Assembly: GCF_002993365.1 (NCBI RefSeq)
Contig: NZ_PVNP01000180.1
Location: 1 to 42,101 of the forward strand
Reading direction: 5' to 3'
Length of the DNA stretch: 42,101 bases
Source: Marisediminitalea alba
GTDB lineage: Bacteria; Pseudomonadota; Gammaproteobacteria; Enterobacterales; Alteromonadaceae
Part shown: positions 1-8,912 of the stretch, in pieces
Numbering within the stretch: position 1 is the first letter of the stretch
How the letters are laid out: every line of letters starts with the position of its first letter
Notes under the pieces: model-generated
What the model saw: the letters and a program-made list of their open reading frames with translations, nothing else
Databases searched by the model: none
What the model was told of the DNA's origin: nothing
Translations under genes and position numbers: made by a program

Positions 1-1
1 C

Positions 2-622
2 GCTCTAAACACCCTAAACAATCACAGCAAACCCAAGATACTTTTAAAAAACTTCCAGTTGGAAACGATCCTTCACACTCCAGGTCATCTCCCTCTGGAT
101 CGCGTTGACGTCTGGTTCCAAGACGAAGCACGATTCGGTCAGCAAAATCAGACGTCCAGAATATGGGCTGCGAAGGGCAGCAGACCAAGAGTGGTAAAGC
201 AACAGCAATTCGATTATGGCTATATCTTTGGTGCGGTGTGTCCGAGCAATGGCAATACCCAGGCGCTTATCAGCCCTCTTGTCAATAAAGAGGTGATGAA
301 GCAGCATCTGAAATTGATCAGCGAAGCGACAGAGCCTGGGCGTCATGCCGTTGTTGTGATGGATGGCGCTGGCTGGCATACATTCGACACGGCCAGCCCA
401 TTTACCAACGTCAGTCTCGTAAAACTCCCAGCCTATTCTCCGGAGCTGAACCCGATGGAACAGGTATGGCAATGGCTGCGGCAGCGTTGCTTATCCAACC
501 GAGTATTTCGAGGTTACGAAGAAATAGTAGAACAGGTCTCTCGCGCCTGGAATACATTCATTGCGGATGTTGAGCGAGTCAAAACTCTCTGTTGGAGAGA
601 GTGGATAAATTTGGTCAATTAA
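2..622 (+). CDS. IS630-family transposase, C-terminal part, frame broken at the window edge
   Basis: This is the catalytic part of a DDE transposase of the IS630/Tc1 type. The three acidic residues are visible in FQDEARFG, VMDGAGWH and NPMEQVWQWL, the last in the usual PELNPMEQ context. The N-terminal half lies outside the window. Reading frame 1 (bases 1-51) gives HPKQSQQTQDTFKK, which resembles the linker before the DDE domain in this family; the DDE part is in frame 2. The frame changes at the A6 run at 46-51. A frame-2 TTG at 59 is the only nearby start and has no convincing ribosome site. The gene may be an inactive copy, or may be expressed by slippage on the A run. The right inverted repeat and the TA target duplication were not identified. 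Confidence 0.85.
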   Translation, partial: ALNTLNNHSKPKILLKNFQLETILHTPGHLPLDRVDVWFQDEARFGQQNQTSRIWAAKGSRPRVVKQQQFDYGYIFGAVCPSNGNTQALISPLVNKEVMKQHLKLISEATEPGRHAVVVMDGAGWHTFDTASPFTNVSLVKLPAYSPELNPMEQVWQWLRQRCLSNRVFRGYEEIVEQVSRAWNTFIADVERVKTLCWREWINLVN

Positions 623-915
623 TTAATGCAATGGTTATAAAACTTTACTTATGTTCATCATCTTTCCTACACCTGATTTTGTTTGAATGGGTATTTCGCT
701 GGCGATACAACTGCTCAGACCCTAGGATTGTAGGCCGATATAGAGGCTTTCGTCGCTGACAAAACCATGACGCTTAGATGACAAATTTAATCTGCCTTAT
801 TTCATTCGCTTAGCCTGGAAATGTCATTTCTTTGTCATCGTCGTCATTTGTTTTTCATTTGTTCTGCTAAACTTTAGTAGCAGATAACGGGTTAGCTTTG
901 TAAAGATTTGCTCCC
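623..915. other. Intergenic region between the IS element and the winged-helix gene
   Basis: No gene is visible in this stretch of about 290 bases. Its left part should hold the right end of the IS630 element, but without the left end the terminal repeat cannot be placed. Its right part is AT-rich and contains direct repeats of TGTCAT (entered separately) that could be an operator for the gene starting at 916. No clear terminator was seen. Confidence 0.4.
822..847 (+). promoter_or_regulatory. Pho-box-like direct repeats upstream of the winged-helix gene
   Basis: TGTCAT occurs at 822-827 and again at 833-838, an 11-base period, with a third partial copy CGTCAT at 842-847. TGTCAT repeats with 11-base spacing are the hallmark of PhoB boxes and suit OmpR/PhoB-type dimers in general. 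The downstream gene itself encodes an OmpR-type winged helix, so this could be either a PhoB target or an autoregulatory site. The assignment rests only on pattern and spacing. Confidence 0.35.
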
Positions 916-1266
916 ATGACTTACGATAAACCTTCAAGAACAATTACCGACTCAAAGGGTGAGCAACGGGTACTTTCACCACAGTGTGGTGACCTGTTAG
1001 ATTTGCTAATGGAAAATGAAGGTGAGATTGTTACCCGTGCCGACATGCGCCAGTCAATATGGGGCCACAAGGTAGTCAGCGAAGACCGGATAAACCACCT
1101 TGTCTGTCGACTGCGAAAAGAGCTTAAATCACTTCCCGAACCGCCGCCCTGGCAAATTGAGGTTATCCCCAAGCGCGGCTATCGCTTGACGACTCTTGAA
1201 CCCAGGCATAATATTCCCCTGTGGTTACACCGCTGGATTGACTGGGTGCATGACATCATCCGCTAG
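916..1266 (+). CDS. Orphan OmpR/CadC-type winged-helix DNA-binding protein
   Basis: The 116-residue protein is almost entirely a Trans_reg_C (OmpR/PhoB/CadC-type) winged helix. It shows the LSPQCGDLLDLLMENEGEIVTR start of the domain, the recognition region with RINHLVCRLRKEL, and the wing motif VIPKRGYRL near residue 90. No receiver domain precedes it, and no transmembrane segment follows as in CadC or ToxR. The C-terminal tail (about 100-116) is a short Trp-rich, possibly amphipathic helix that could touch a membrane or a partner. The ribosome site is weak. It is probably a DNA-binding regulator; the signal it responds to is unknown. The TGTCAT repeats upstream suggest autoregulation or PhoB control. 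Confidence 0.8.
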   Translation: MTYDKPSRTITDSKGEQRVLSPQCGDLLDLLMENEGEIVTRADMRQSIWGHKVVSEDRINHLVCRLRKELKSLPEPPPWQIEVIPKRGYRLTTLEPRHNIPLWLHRWIDWVHDIIR

Positions 1267-1408
1267 CTTATCCCTTGTAATATCCCTTTCGCTTTGCATT
1301 ACGTTACAGTCCCTTACAATTCGACAGGCTCATTTCGCCTGTAACACTGTCTGTCCAATCACTTAATACGCTATGATAATAAATTAACAGGCACAGGAAA
1401 CAGGTATT

Positions 1409-1948
1409 ATGATGGCAGAAAAAATATTACGCAGTGCAAGCTTTAACCCGAAAGTAAAAACTTACTGGCTTATCAGCCTGTTGATTGTCTCCGGGCTTAC
1501 CGTCATTGGTATTCCGCTGCTGTTAATCTCTATTCCCATAATGTTGTTTATCAGTGAAAGAATGCTGCGGGCGATGTCGGCAGACCTTACCGAACGAAAA
1601 CTGGTGGTGAAACGTGGTGTATTCTTCAAAGTGGAAAAGTCGATTCCTTTGGAAAAGATCACCGATGTAGCCATGAGTCAGGGTCCATTGATGCGTGCCC
1701 TGGGGCTTTTTAGCCTGAGCTTTGAAACCGCAGGTCAATCAGGCCAGGGCGCTTTAGTTTCAATGCTTGGGATCGACGACGCGGCAGATTTTCGCGAAGC
1801 AATACTGAATCAAAAAGACAATTGTTCAACCTCCTCCCGGACAGACACATCGCATTCTGAGCAGCCAGCTTCAGAACTCACTGAGCTTACCGAAAGTGTG
1901 AAGCGCATCGAGAAAATGTTGGCGACACTCATTAATAACAATGCTTAA
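1409..1948 (+). CDS. Membrane-anchored bacterial PH-domain protein (bPH2/DUF304-like)
   Basis: The protein has 179 residues (178 if the immediately following ATG is used; AGGAAACAGG lies just upstream of both). Two closely spaced hydrophobic segments at about 20-50 are followed by a bPH2-type domain at about 52-130. Typical features are LTERKLVVKRGVFFKVEKSIPLEKITDV and a later GLFSLSFETAGQ strand. The C-terminal 45 residues are Ser/Thr/Glu-rich and end in a short helix. This layout matches the small YdbS/YdbT-type membrane proteins, whose molecular role is poorly known. It faces the convergent ahpF gene across a shared terminator. The bPH2 assignment comes from pattern recognition only. Confidence 0.8.
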   Translation: MMAEKILRSASFNPKVKTYWLISLLIVSGLTVIGIPLLLISIPIMLFISERMLRAMSADLTERKLVVKRGVFFKVEKSIPLEKITDVAMSQGPLMRALGLFSLSFETAGQSGQGALVSMLGIDDAADFREAILNQKDNCSTSSRTDTSHSEQPASELTELTESVKRIEKMLATLINNNA

Positions 1949-1991
1949 CCATAGCCATAACAGATAAGTACCTGACTGGACTCATACGTAT

Positions 1992-2021
1992 AAAAAAAGC
2001 GGACTAACGAGTCCGCTTTTT
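1992..2021. terminator. Bidirectional intrinsic terminator between the PH-domain gene and ahpF
   Basis: The stem AAGCGGACT / AGTCCGCTT with loop AACG is flanked by an A tract on the left and a T tract on the right. It can therefore terminate the + strand PH-domain gene and the - strand ahpF gene, which converge here. Confidence 0.9.
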
Positions 2022-2050
2022 AGCTTTCAACATAGATGAAATCATAACCG

Positions 2051-3643
2051 TTAGGCGACGGCGGCCTGCTCTTCAAGCTCTTCTTCTGTCTGGTGAGACA
2101 GCAGATATTCAAAGGCTGCCAGTGAAGCTTTAGCGCCCTCACCCATCGAGATAACAATCTGCTTGTAAGGCACAGTGGTTACATCACCTGCTGCATAAAT
2201 ACCTGGTTCAGAGGTGTTACACTTACTGTCGACCACGATTTCGCCGTATTGAGTGAGGTCTACAACACCTTTCATAAACTGGCTGTTAGGTACCAGGCCA
2301 ATTTGTACGAATACCCCCGCCAGTGATAACGAATGCTCTTCGTTTGTCGCTCTGTCCTGATATTCGATAGCGCTGACTTTACCGTTTTCCGCCACAATCT
2401 GTTTAGTTGCCGCGTTTTTGATGATGGTAATATTGTCGCGCTTTTCAGCCTGGTCAATCAGTACCTGATCCGCTTTTAACGTTGGCATAAACTCAAACAC
2501 GGTCACCGACTTAACGATACCGGCTAAATCCAGTGCCGCCTCGATGCCGGAGTTACCACCACCAATTACCGCCACGTCTTTGCCTTTAAAGAACGGGCCG
2601 TCACAGTGTGGGCAGTATGCTACGCCGTTACCTACATTTTCTTTCTCGCCGGGTACACCAAGCTCTCTCCAGCGGGCACCAGTCGCTACAATAAGCGATT
2701 TGGTTTTAATCTGTTCGCCAGATGATAACGTCAGGGTTTTAATATTCCCTTTTTCGATGTTGTCCACGCGGACATGCTCTTTTAGGGTAATATCGTAATC
2801 TTTCATATGCTCTGTCAGATTACCAACCAGCTCAGGACCCGTGGTTTTTGGCACAGAAATCAGGTTTTCAATACCCATGGTGTCTTTTACCTGACCACCA
2901 AAACGGTCGGCTACCACTGTGACTTTCAGGCCTTTACGAGCACTGTAAATTGCCGCGCTTACGCCTGCCGGACCACCACCTATAACGGTAACGTCCTGAA
3001 GCGGTAAAGACTGACCTTTATTAGCCTCTTTCAGGCTCGGGTCGAATTCCAGTAATTTGTCGATCAGTGTGGCGGCGTCAACTTTACCATTTGCAAAGAG
3101 TTCACCGTTTAAGTACACACTGGGTACACCCTGAATATCGCGCTCTTCTACCAGAGACTGATAAAGACCGCCGTCAATCATTTCTGATGAGATATTCGGG
3201 TTGAGCAGCGCGAACTGATTTAACGCCTGGACAACGTCCGGACAATTATGACAGCTCAGGCTGATAAATACTTCGAACTTAAGTTCGTCTTTTACACCTT
3301 TCACCAAAGATGCAACGCTGTCATCAATTTTTAGTGCGGTGCCTGACGCATGCAGCAGTGCCAGTACGAACGAGTTAAACTCGTGTCCGCCTGGGATCCC
3401 GGAAAAACGAATACCGGTATCTTCACCATCAGCTTCCAGTAAAAAACTGATTGAGCTGCGTAGTACGCCGTTTGTATCACGTTCTTCCAACTGGATCTTG
3501 TCGCTCACTTCTGCCACACCAGACAGAAACTGCTTCAGCTCGTCACGTTTAGTGTGCTCGCCGGTTTGCAGAACTAACGTGATGTTTTTCTGCATCGACG
3601 CGAAGTAACCTTTTAGCGCCTTTTTAATATCTTGCGTAATCAT
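2051..3643 (-). CDS. ahpF: Alkyl hydroperoxide reductase subunit F (NADH:peroxiredoxin reductase)
   Basis: AhpF is the flavoprotein that passes electrons from NADH to AhpC so that AhpC can reduce peroxides in the cytoplasm. The 530-residue product has the family layout: two N-terminal thioredoxin-like folds with the redox pair CHNC at 131-134, then a thioredoxin-reductase-like part with FAD motif GGGPAG at about 222-227, the active-site pair CPHC at 344-347, and a second dinucleotide motif GGGNSG. It lies 84 bases downstream of ahpC on the same strand, with a hairpin between them, so it is probably co-transcribed at reduced level. Length is close to the usual 520-530. Confidence 0.97.
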   Translation of the reverse strand: MITQDIKKALKGYFASMQKNITLVLQTGEHTKRDELKQFLSGVAEVSDKIQLEERDTNGVLRSSISFLLEADGEDTGIRFSGIPGGHEFNSFVLALLHASGTALKIDDSVASLVKGVKDELKFEVFISLSCHNCPDVVQALNQFALLNPNISSEMIDGGLYQSLVEERDIQGVPSVYLNGELFANGKVDAATLIDKLLEFDPSLKEANKGQSLPLQDVTVIGGGPAGVSAAIYSARKGLKVTVVADRFGGQVKDTMGIENLISVPKTTGPELVGNLTEHMKDYDITLKEHVRVDNIEKGNIKTLTLSSGEQIKTKSLIVATGARWRELGVPGEKENVGNGVAYCPHCDGPFFKGKDVAVIGGGNSGIEAALDLAGIVKSVTVFEFMPTLKADQVLIDQAEKRDNITIIKNAATKQIVAENGKVSAIEYQDRATNEEHSLSLAGVFVQIGLVPNSQFMKGVVDLTQYGEIVVDSKCNTSEPGIYAAGDVTTVPYKQIVISMGEGAKASLAAFEYLLSHQTEEELEEQAAVA

Positions 3644-3679
3644 ATTTAATTCTGCCTTAGATAATGTGGTTGAGGAAAT

Positions 3680-3699
3680 GTGCGGGCCACAGCCCGCAC
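3680..3699 (-). other. Intercistronic hairpin between ahpC and ahpF
   Basis: A perfect 8-base stem (GTGCGGGC / GCCCGCAC, loop of four) sits between the two genes without a good T tract on the transcribed side. It is more likely an mRNA-stabilising or partly attenuating structure that keeps ahpC mRNA in excess over ahpF than a full terminator. Confidence 0.6.
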
Positions 3700-3727
3700 C
3701 GACATTACTCGTTGGTTAAAACGGTAA

Positions 3728-4291
3728 TTAGATTTTGCCTACCAGGTCTAATGATGGAGCTAAGGTTTCTTCACCTTCTTTCCATTTAGCCGGGCATACT
3801 TCACCTGGGTGAGACGCTACGTATTGAGCCGCCTTAACTTTACGTACCAGGTCATCTGCGTCACGGCCGATACCTTCAGCAGTGATTTCCATTGCCTGAA
3901 CAATACCGTCTGGGTCAACTACGAATGTTGCGCGGTCAGCCAGACCCATCTCTTCACGCATGCAGTCGAAGTTACGGGTAATTTCGCCTGTTGGGTCGCC
4001 GATCATGGCGAACTTGATTTTACCGATAGTTTCTGACGCTTCGTGCCATGCTGCGTGAGTAAAGTGAGTGTCAGTTGATACTGAGAATACTTCTACGCCA
4101 CGAGATTGCAGCTCTTCGTATTTGTCGGCGATGTCACCTAACTCCGTTGGACATACGAAAGTGAAGTCAGCCGGGTAGAATACAAATACTGCCCACTTGC
4201 CCGCGATGTCTTCGCTGCTTACTTCGATTAATTCACCATCTTTAAACGCGTTCGCTTTGAATGGTTTGATTTGAGTGTTGATTAAAGCCAT
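3728..4291 (-). CDS. ahpC: Alkyl hydroperoxide reductase subunit C (2-Cys peroxiredoxin)
   Basis: AhpC reduces hydrogen peroxide and organic hydroperoxides and is recycled by AhpF. The 187-residue length is typical. The peroxidatic cysteine is C47 in [11 protein letters not shown], and the resolving cysteine is about C166 in [10 protein letters not shown] near the C-terminus. The start is supported by a strong AGGAG ribosome site. In many proteobacteria this gene is induced by OxyR; the promoter region upstream has a possible -10 (TATAAA, 4479-4484) but a poor -35, as expected for an activated promoter. I could not find a convincing OxyR tetramer pattern. Confidence 0.97.
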   Translation of the reverse strand: MALINTQIKPFKANAFKDGELIEVSSEDIAGKWAVFVFYPADFTFVCPTELGDIADKYEELQSRGVEVFSVSTDTHFTHAAWHEASETIGKIKFAMIGDPTGEITRNFDCMREEMGLADRATFVVDPDGIVQAMEITAEGIGRDADDLVRKVKAAQYVASHPGEVCPAKWKEGEETLAPSLDLVGKI

Positions 4292-4560
4292 TTACTTTCT
4301 CCTAAAGTTAGGTTTATTTAACGCTTTCAATATTAACTGTGTGAACAGGACGACAACTTAAATCCACCACGTTCACACCGTTGATGTGCAGTTTAGGTTA
4401 CGGGAATTCAACCTTTACGGTTTGCTTCTTTCTCGTTCCCTTTCGACTTGGGATAAGAATAGCGACTAACCTCAAAGATTTATAATTGGATTTGTTGAAA
4501 GTCTGATTCGAAAAAAACTATCAAGATGATTTTTTTGAATAGGAATTAATCAATTAAATT
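4292..4560 (-). promoter_or_regulatory. Long ahpC leader and promoter region
   Basis: About 270 bases separate the ahpC start from the terminator of the next gene. No open reading frame of note is present. A candidate -10 (TATAAA on the - strand) lies at 4479-4484 without a good -35, which would give an mRNA leader near 180 nt. AT-rich sequence at 4500-4560 could hold an activator site. OxyR-type ATAG/CTAT tetramers occur (CTAT and ATAG about 21 bases apart) but not with exact spacing. Confidence 0.35.
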
Positions 4561-4584
4561 AAACCCGCCTGAATTGGCGGGTTT
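4561..4584 (-). terminator. Intrinsic terminator of the TPR/receiver gene
   Basis: The stem AAACCCGCC / GGCGGGTTT with a 6-base loop lies 11 bases after the stop codon of the - strand gene that ends at 4595. It is followed by TTTAATTTAATT on that strand. Confidence 0.85.
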
Positions 4585-4594
4585 ATTGCGGTAT

Positions 4595-6253
4595 TTATTC
4601 TGGTGTGACGTGAACGGCGGCTTCATTGAGAGATAGCGCACTGAGATACTCATCGCACTTTTGCTGTTGATTAGCCGGCAAACTGCTATTACTGAGCATA
4701 TCTGCGGCATTCATTGCCATCTCATGCTGGCTGTCTGATAACGGCTCATTCTTATTAATCTGCACCAGCACTTTTAGCAGGCTTAGCGCTATCGACTTAT
4801 CGTGAGGCGACAAGATCATGGCCTGGCAAAGATTATTGTAGGCTGGAAAAATGCGGTTTTCGCGGTAGTTTACCGCCGCCATCTCTTTTAGTTCTTTGGT
4901 GGTAAATTTGATTTCCCGACGTTCAATTTCTTCACGTTTGAGGTATTCATCTACCACCTGACTGGCCAGGGTATCACCCGCCAGTTGCGCTCGCAGCGTG
5001 TCGAGAATAGCAAGGCAATCTTCTTTCATGCCAAGTTCATGGTACGCCTTCATTAAATCCAGGTTATCTTCCAAATTCATCGCTGCGTCGGCTTGCAGGT
5101 TTTCTTTCAGCAGTTTTTCGGCATCGCGTTTATTGTTTTTCAGCGACTCGATACGCGCCTTTATCACCAACATTTTGTTAGCCAGAGCAGGCTCCACAAA
5201 GTCGCCGCGGGTTAAACCTTCAATCTCGCGGGTTACCTGACGCAGCAGTTTTTCCGACTCTGAGCCCGATACAGTTGCGGCCAAATCAATCATGGTGCGC
5301 ACCACGTTAAGGCCAAGCTCCGGTGAATCATGAATGGAGTTTCTAGCAAATTTTGCCATATTCTGCACGGCGGACAGCTGCCCGTATTTGTCGCGGTTAA
5401 GCCTGGCCAGATCCCACAATTTTTTATTTCGTTCAATATTGCGAGGAGCCAGTTTACTTGCCGCTTTGACCTGCTCATAAGCAACATCAAACTGCTCTTT
5501 GCTGATGTAGTACTGAGCCAGTAAATCGTAAGTTAAGAAACGGGTATCATTGCGCTGCAATAAATCTTCGATCAGCAGCTCGGCTTCATCCACTTTGTCC
5601 TGGCGGAAGAGGGTTTTAGCCAGGCCAATATGCACCCAGGCATGATCGTATTCTTCCTTGAGCCGGCTGAAATAGCGCTCAGCGGTGGCATAATCACGCA
5701 GATGGATAAGACATTCGCCTATCATTCTTTTCAGGCGCGGGTGATACTCAGCTACGCCTTCATCTTTGAGGCCACGCTCGGCATGATAGATCGCCGCCGC
5801 GTAATCGCTGTTATCCATGCAATGCATGACTTTGTGTAATTTACGGCGGATATTCACCAGGTAATTAAAGCGCTGCTGAACCCGACTGGCATCCAGCGGT
5901 TTTACCCAGAAGTCATCCGGTTGCAGTTCGATAATGCAGTTAACCAGCTCCATACTGGTTTCTGCACTTAAGAACACCACGGTAGACTTGTCGCCGATAT
6001 AATTGTTGTGTTTGAGCTCTTCAAACAGGTGGAAACCGTCTTTGTCGCTGCTGACGTTAAATGCCAGCAGAACAACATCGAAGGTGTCTTTCTGACACAG
6101 GCGAACGGCATGAAAAGCGTTTTGCGCGCTGCTCACCTGTTTAACGCCCAGTTCCAGCAGGGCCGACTTGATTAGGTCATGAATAAGCGCCTGGTTGTCT
6201 ACAACCAGTACTTTTAACTCATCAATTGCTTTCGGTAATGGGATTTTATCCAT
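4595..6253 (-). CDS. TPR protein with an N-terminal pseudo-receiver domain
   Basis: Residues 12-130 form a CheY-like receiver and the rest is helical with tetratricopeptide-type repeats (about 135-400, for example AERYFSRLKEEYDHAWVHIG). In the receiver the usual phospho-acceptor Asp is Ala64 (FDVVLLAFNVSS), the N-terminal acidic pair is reduced to one (VVDN), and only the switch residues S96 and K118 (WVKPL) remain. It therefore probably cannot be phosphorylated and acts through binding. A GTG at 6265 could extend it by four residues; I prefer the ATG at 6253. It has its own terminator and no kinase next to it. Similar receiver-TPR proteins occur in related marine bacteria, of unclear function. 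Confidence 0.85.
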   Translation of the reverse strand: MDKIPLPKAIDELKVLVVDNQALIHDLIKSALLELGVKQVSSAQNAFHAVRLCQKDTFDVVLLAFNVSSDKDGFHLFEELKHNNYIGDKSTVVFLSAETSMELVNCIIELQPDDFWVKPLDASRVQQRFNYLVNIRRKLHKVMHCMDNSDYAAAIYHAERGLKDEGVAEYHPRLKRMIGECLIHLRDYATAERYFSRLKEEYDHAWVHIGLAKTLFRQDKVDEAELLIEDLLQRNDTRFLTYDLLAQYYISKEQFDVAYEQVKAASKLAPRNIERNKKLWDLARLNRDKYGQLSAVQNMAKFARNSIHDSPELGLNVVRTMIDLAATVSGSESEKLLRQVTREIEGLTRGDFVEPALANKMLVIKARIESLKNNKRDAEKLLKENLQADAAMNLEDNLDLMKAYHELGMKEDCLAILDTLRAQLAGDTLASQVVDEYLKREEIERREIKFTTKELKEMAAVNYRENRIFPAYNNLCQAMILSPHDKSIALSLLKVLVQINKNEPLSDSQHEMAMNAADMLSNSSLPANQQQKCDEYLSALSLNEAAVHVTPE

Positions 6254-6459
6254 TGTCACAACCACTTAACACGAAAATGCTTTCCTTGTCTGTGCAATGC
6301 CCGGCTTGCGGCAGCTCGGTGTTGACCACGTCTGCCACTGCACGAAGCGCTAAACCTGAGGGTATTTATTACCTGATGTTATCCCGAATTTCATAAAACT
6401 GCCATACTGATATTTGGCAACAGGGACATATTTAGCCACTTCCGGACAGAATCCGCTCT

Positions 6460-7125
6460 TTATCGCGGCGGATCGACCCGTTGTGCAGTAGAACTGTTCA
6501 CCCTGAACCAACCGGCAATTGAGAACCGATCACGCCTGGCAGGCAGTACTTCATGCGGAAACTCCTCACTGAGAAATATCACCATAGTGCCAGCCAACGG
6601 GGTGACGGAAACCGCTTCATCCGGCGTTGCCGGCGGGTAAATTACCAGCTCACCGCCGTCGTCCTGTGTCCAGTCAGAATTAAGGTAATAAACCGTCGAC
6701 AGTACCCGGTTTGATTCGCCCTGAAACGCATCCATATGTCGTTTATAAAAACTGCCTGGCGGGTAATGGGCAAAGTGACTTTCGTATGAGAACAAGCCCA
6801 GAAAAAGCCGCTTATTAAGATACGCTTTTAAACAATCCATCCAGTTTAACCACGCAGTCGTTACCGCAGCGGTACCCTGGATCCAGCATATTTCATCGGT
6901 GCGAACGAATTCATTCTGATGATACTGCCCGGCCCGGCCAATCCCGGCGGGATCAAAATTAATCGCTTCCTGCGCATAGGCTGTCAGCCGGGTAGTCAGT
7001 GCCGGCGGCAGTGCGGCAGGGATGACACTGTAGCCTCGCTGATATAGATCATCAGCAATGCGTTCAAACAATTCCTCAGGGGCTTTAGACCCGGCAAGAA
7101 CATAATTTTCTAAAGAAGTTGTCAA
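6460..7125 (-). CDS. Prolyl-hydroxylase-like 2-oxoglutarate/Fe(II) dioxygenase
   Basis: The 221-residue protein is a 2OG-Fe(II) oxygenase of the prolyl 4-hydroxylase (P4Hc/EGLN-like) group. The iron ligands are H130 and D132 (YKRHMDAF) and H191 (FPHEVLP), and the 2-oxoglutarate-binding arginine is R200 (RFSIAGWF). The size and the HYPPGSFYKRHMDAF context recall the Pseudomonas enzyme PPHD, which hydroxylates a proline in elongation factor Tu; that substrate is an inference here. The only usable start is TTG at 7125, with no ATG before residue 96 and a stop shortly upstream. No strong ribosome site is seen. It is flanked by gaps and appears monocistronic. Confidence 0.85.
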   Translation of the reverse strand: MTTSLENYVLAGSKAPEELFERIADDLYQRGYSVIPAALPPALTTRLTAYAQEAINFDPAGIGRAGQYHQNEFVRTDEICWIQGTAAVTTAWLNWMDCLKAYLNKRLFLGLFSYESHFAHYPPGSFYKRHMDAFQGESNRVLSTVYYLNSDWTQDDGGELVIYPPATPDEAVSVTPLAGTMVIFLSEEFPHEVLPARRDRFSIAGWFRVNSSTAQRVDPPR

Positions 7126-7356
7126 CAGAAGGGTTATCCAAATAAATCAGGCGTGTTAAATATACTGAAAACAGCGATTAGACAAGTTATTTTTTGTACG
7201 ATCCGGTATTTTTTGCTCCAGCCTGACCGATTACGCCACTAGTACTGATCAAATGCCCTGGCCGCAAGGTATAGGTTTGTAATAACTGGAAAACTTGGAG
7301 TGCATCACAGGTGCATGCTATGTTGCCAACAGACAAGTCATTTTTGAGAAAGTAGC

Positions 7357-8910
7357 ATGAGCGACGAATTATATACTGAAGATACTGAACACCATCTCGA
7401 CCTGAGACACCTGACCCTGGATGACTACCAGGATGTGAAGGAACTCATGGACGATGTCTATCGCAATGTTGGTGGTGCCTGGCCCTATAAAAACTATAAG
7501 GCACAGATAACCACTTTCCGCGACGGTCAGATTTGTATAGAAGACAAAGGCAAGGTAGTGGCCTTTGCCATTTCAGTCATTGTGGATTACGACCAGTTTG
7601 GTGATAAGCATTCCTATGATGAAATTACCGGCGATGCCTATCTCACCACTCACGATCCAAATGGCGACGTGCTCTACGGCGTAGAAGTTATTGTCTCACC
7701 GGAATACCGCGGTTTACGCCTTGGACGACGCTTGTACGAAGCGCGCAAAGAGTTATGCCGTAACCTGAACTTAAAATCCATTATGGCCGGCGGGCGTATT
7801 CCTAACTATGCCAAGCATGCATCGGAAATGACGCCCTACGAATATATCGAGCGGGTAAAATCGAAAGACATTTTCGACCCTATCCTCACCTTTCAGCTTT
7901 CCAATGGATTTGAAGTTAAGCAAATCATGCAGGCCTACCTGCCTGAAGACAAAGCGTCAAAGGGATATGCCACGCTGCTGCAATGGCACAACATTTATTA
8001 TGAGCCCGGCAATCCGCAGCTGATCGGTGGTAAGAAAAGTTCGGCAAGAATTGGTTGTGTGCAATGGCAGATGCGCTACTTTGAAAACGTCGAAGAGCTT
8101 ATTCAGCAAGTAGAGTATTTTGTCGACGCGTTGTCGGATTACGGCTGTGACGTGGCCCTGTTCCCGGAATTTTTCAATGCCCCGCTGATGGGCCTGGCAG
8201 AGTCAGAATCCTCTATTGATGCGATCTGGCATCTGGCCGAATATACCGACGAAATCCTCACCGCCACCTCGCTACTGGCTGTTTCGTACAATATTAATGT
8301 TATTGCAGGGTCCATGCCGGTAATTGAAGACGAAGAGCTGTATAATGTGAGCTACCTGTGCAAGCGTGATGGGACCATAGAAGCTCAGTATAAATTGCAT
8401 CCCACACCGCACGAGAAAAAAGACTGGATCATGAAAGGCGGTAACTACCTGCGCTGTTTTGACACCGACTTCGGTAAAATCGGGATTTTAATTTGTTACG
8501 ACGTAGAATTCCCGGAGCTAGCCAGGGTGCTGTCTGAGCAGGAAATGCAAATACTGTTTGTGCCGTTCTGGACCGATACCAAAAACGGTTACCTGCGGGT
8601 ACGTCGTTGTGCCCAGGCACGGGCAATTGAGAACGAGTGCTATGTAGCCATTGCCGGCAGCGTAGGGAACTTGCCGAAGGTAGATAACGTGGATATTCAG
8701 TACGGCCAAACCGCGGTATTTTCACCGTCTGATTTTGCTTTCCCGCACGATGCCATTGTCTCGGAAACCACGCCTAACACCGAAATGACGCTGATTGTTG
8801 ATTTGGATCTGGATAAATTAACTACCCTGCAAAATGAGGGCTCAGTACGTAACTACCTCGACCGTCGCCGCGACCTTTATCGGGTGGAATGGCTGGGTGG
8901 TGAAGACTAA
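7357..8910 (+). CDS. GNAT N-acetyltransferase fused to a nitrilase-superfamily amidohydrolase
   Basis: The protein has two enzyme domains. Residues about 15-215 are a GNAT acetyltransferase, with the acetyl-CoA loop in VSPEYRGLRLGRRLYEAR (113-130). Residues about 230-515 are a carbon-nitrogen hydrolase with the Glu-Lys-Cys triad E271 (LFPEFF), K346 (QYKLHPT) and C380 (ILICYDVEFPE). Such fusions are known in bacteria, but their substrate is not established; a small amide or acylated amine would suit both domains. It overlaps no neighbour, and the next gene begins 2 bases after its stop, so the two are translationally coupled. Confidence 0.92.
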   Translation: MSDELYTEDTEHHLDLRHLTLDDYQDVKELMDDVYRNVGGAWPYKNYKAQITTFRDGQICIEDKGKVVAFAISVIVDYDQFGDKHSYDEITGDAYLTTHDPNGDVLYGVEVIVSPEYRGLRLGRRLYEARKELCRNLNLKSIMAGGRIPNYAKHASEMTPYEYIERVKSKDIFDPILTFQLSNGFEVKQIMQAYLPEDKASKGYATLLQWHNIYYEPGNPQLIGGKKSSARIGCVQWQMRYFENVEELIQQVEYFVDALSDYGCDVALFPEFFNAPLMGLAESESSIDAIWHLAEYTDEILTATSLLAVSYNINVIAGSMPVIEDEELYNVSYLCKRDGTIEAQYKLHPTPHEKKDWIMKGGNYLRCFDTDFGKIGILICYDVEFPELARVLSEQEMQILFVPFWTDTKNGYLRVRRCAQARAIENECYVAIAGSVGNLPKVDNVDIQYGQTAVFSPSDFAFPHDAIVSETTPNTEMTLIVDLDLDKLTTLQNEGSVRNYLDRRRDLYRVEWLGGED

Positions 8911-8912
8911 TT

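Noticed and set aside
4500..4545. OxyR binding site upstream of ahpC
   Set aside because: CTAT and ATAG tetramers are present, but the spacing is off by one and the other tetramers do not match, so I did not annotate it.
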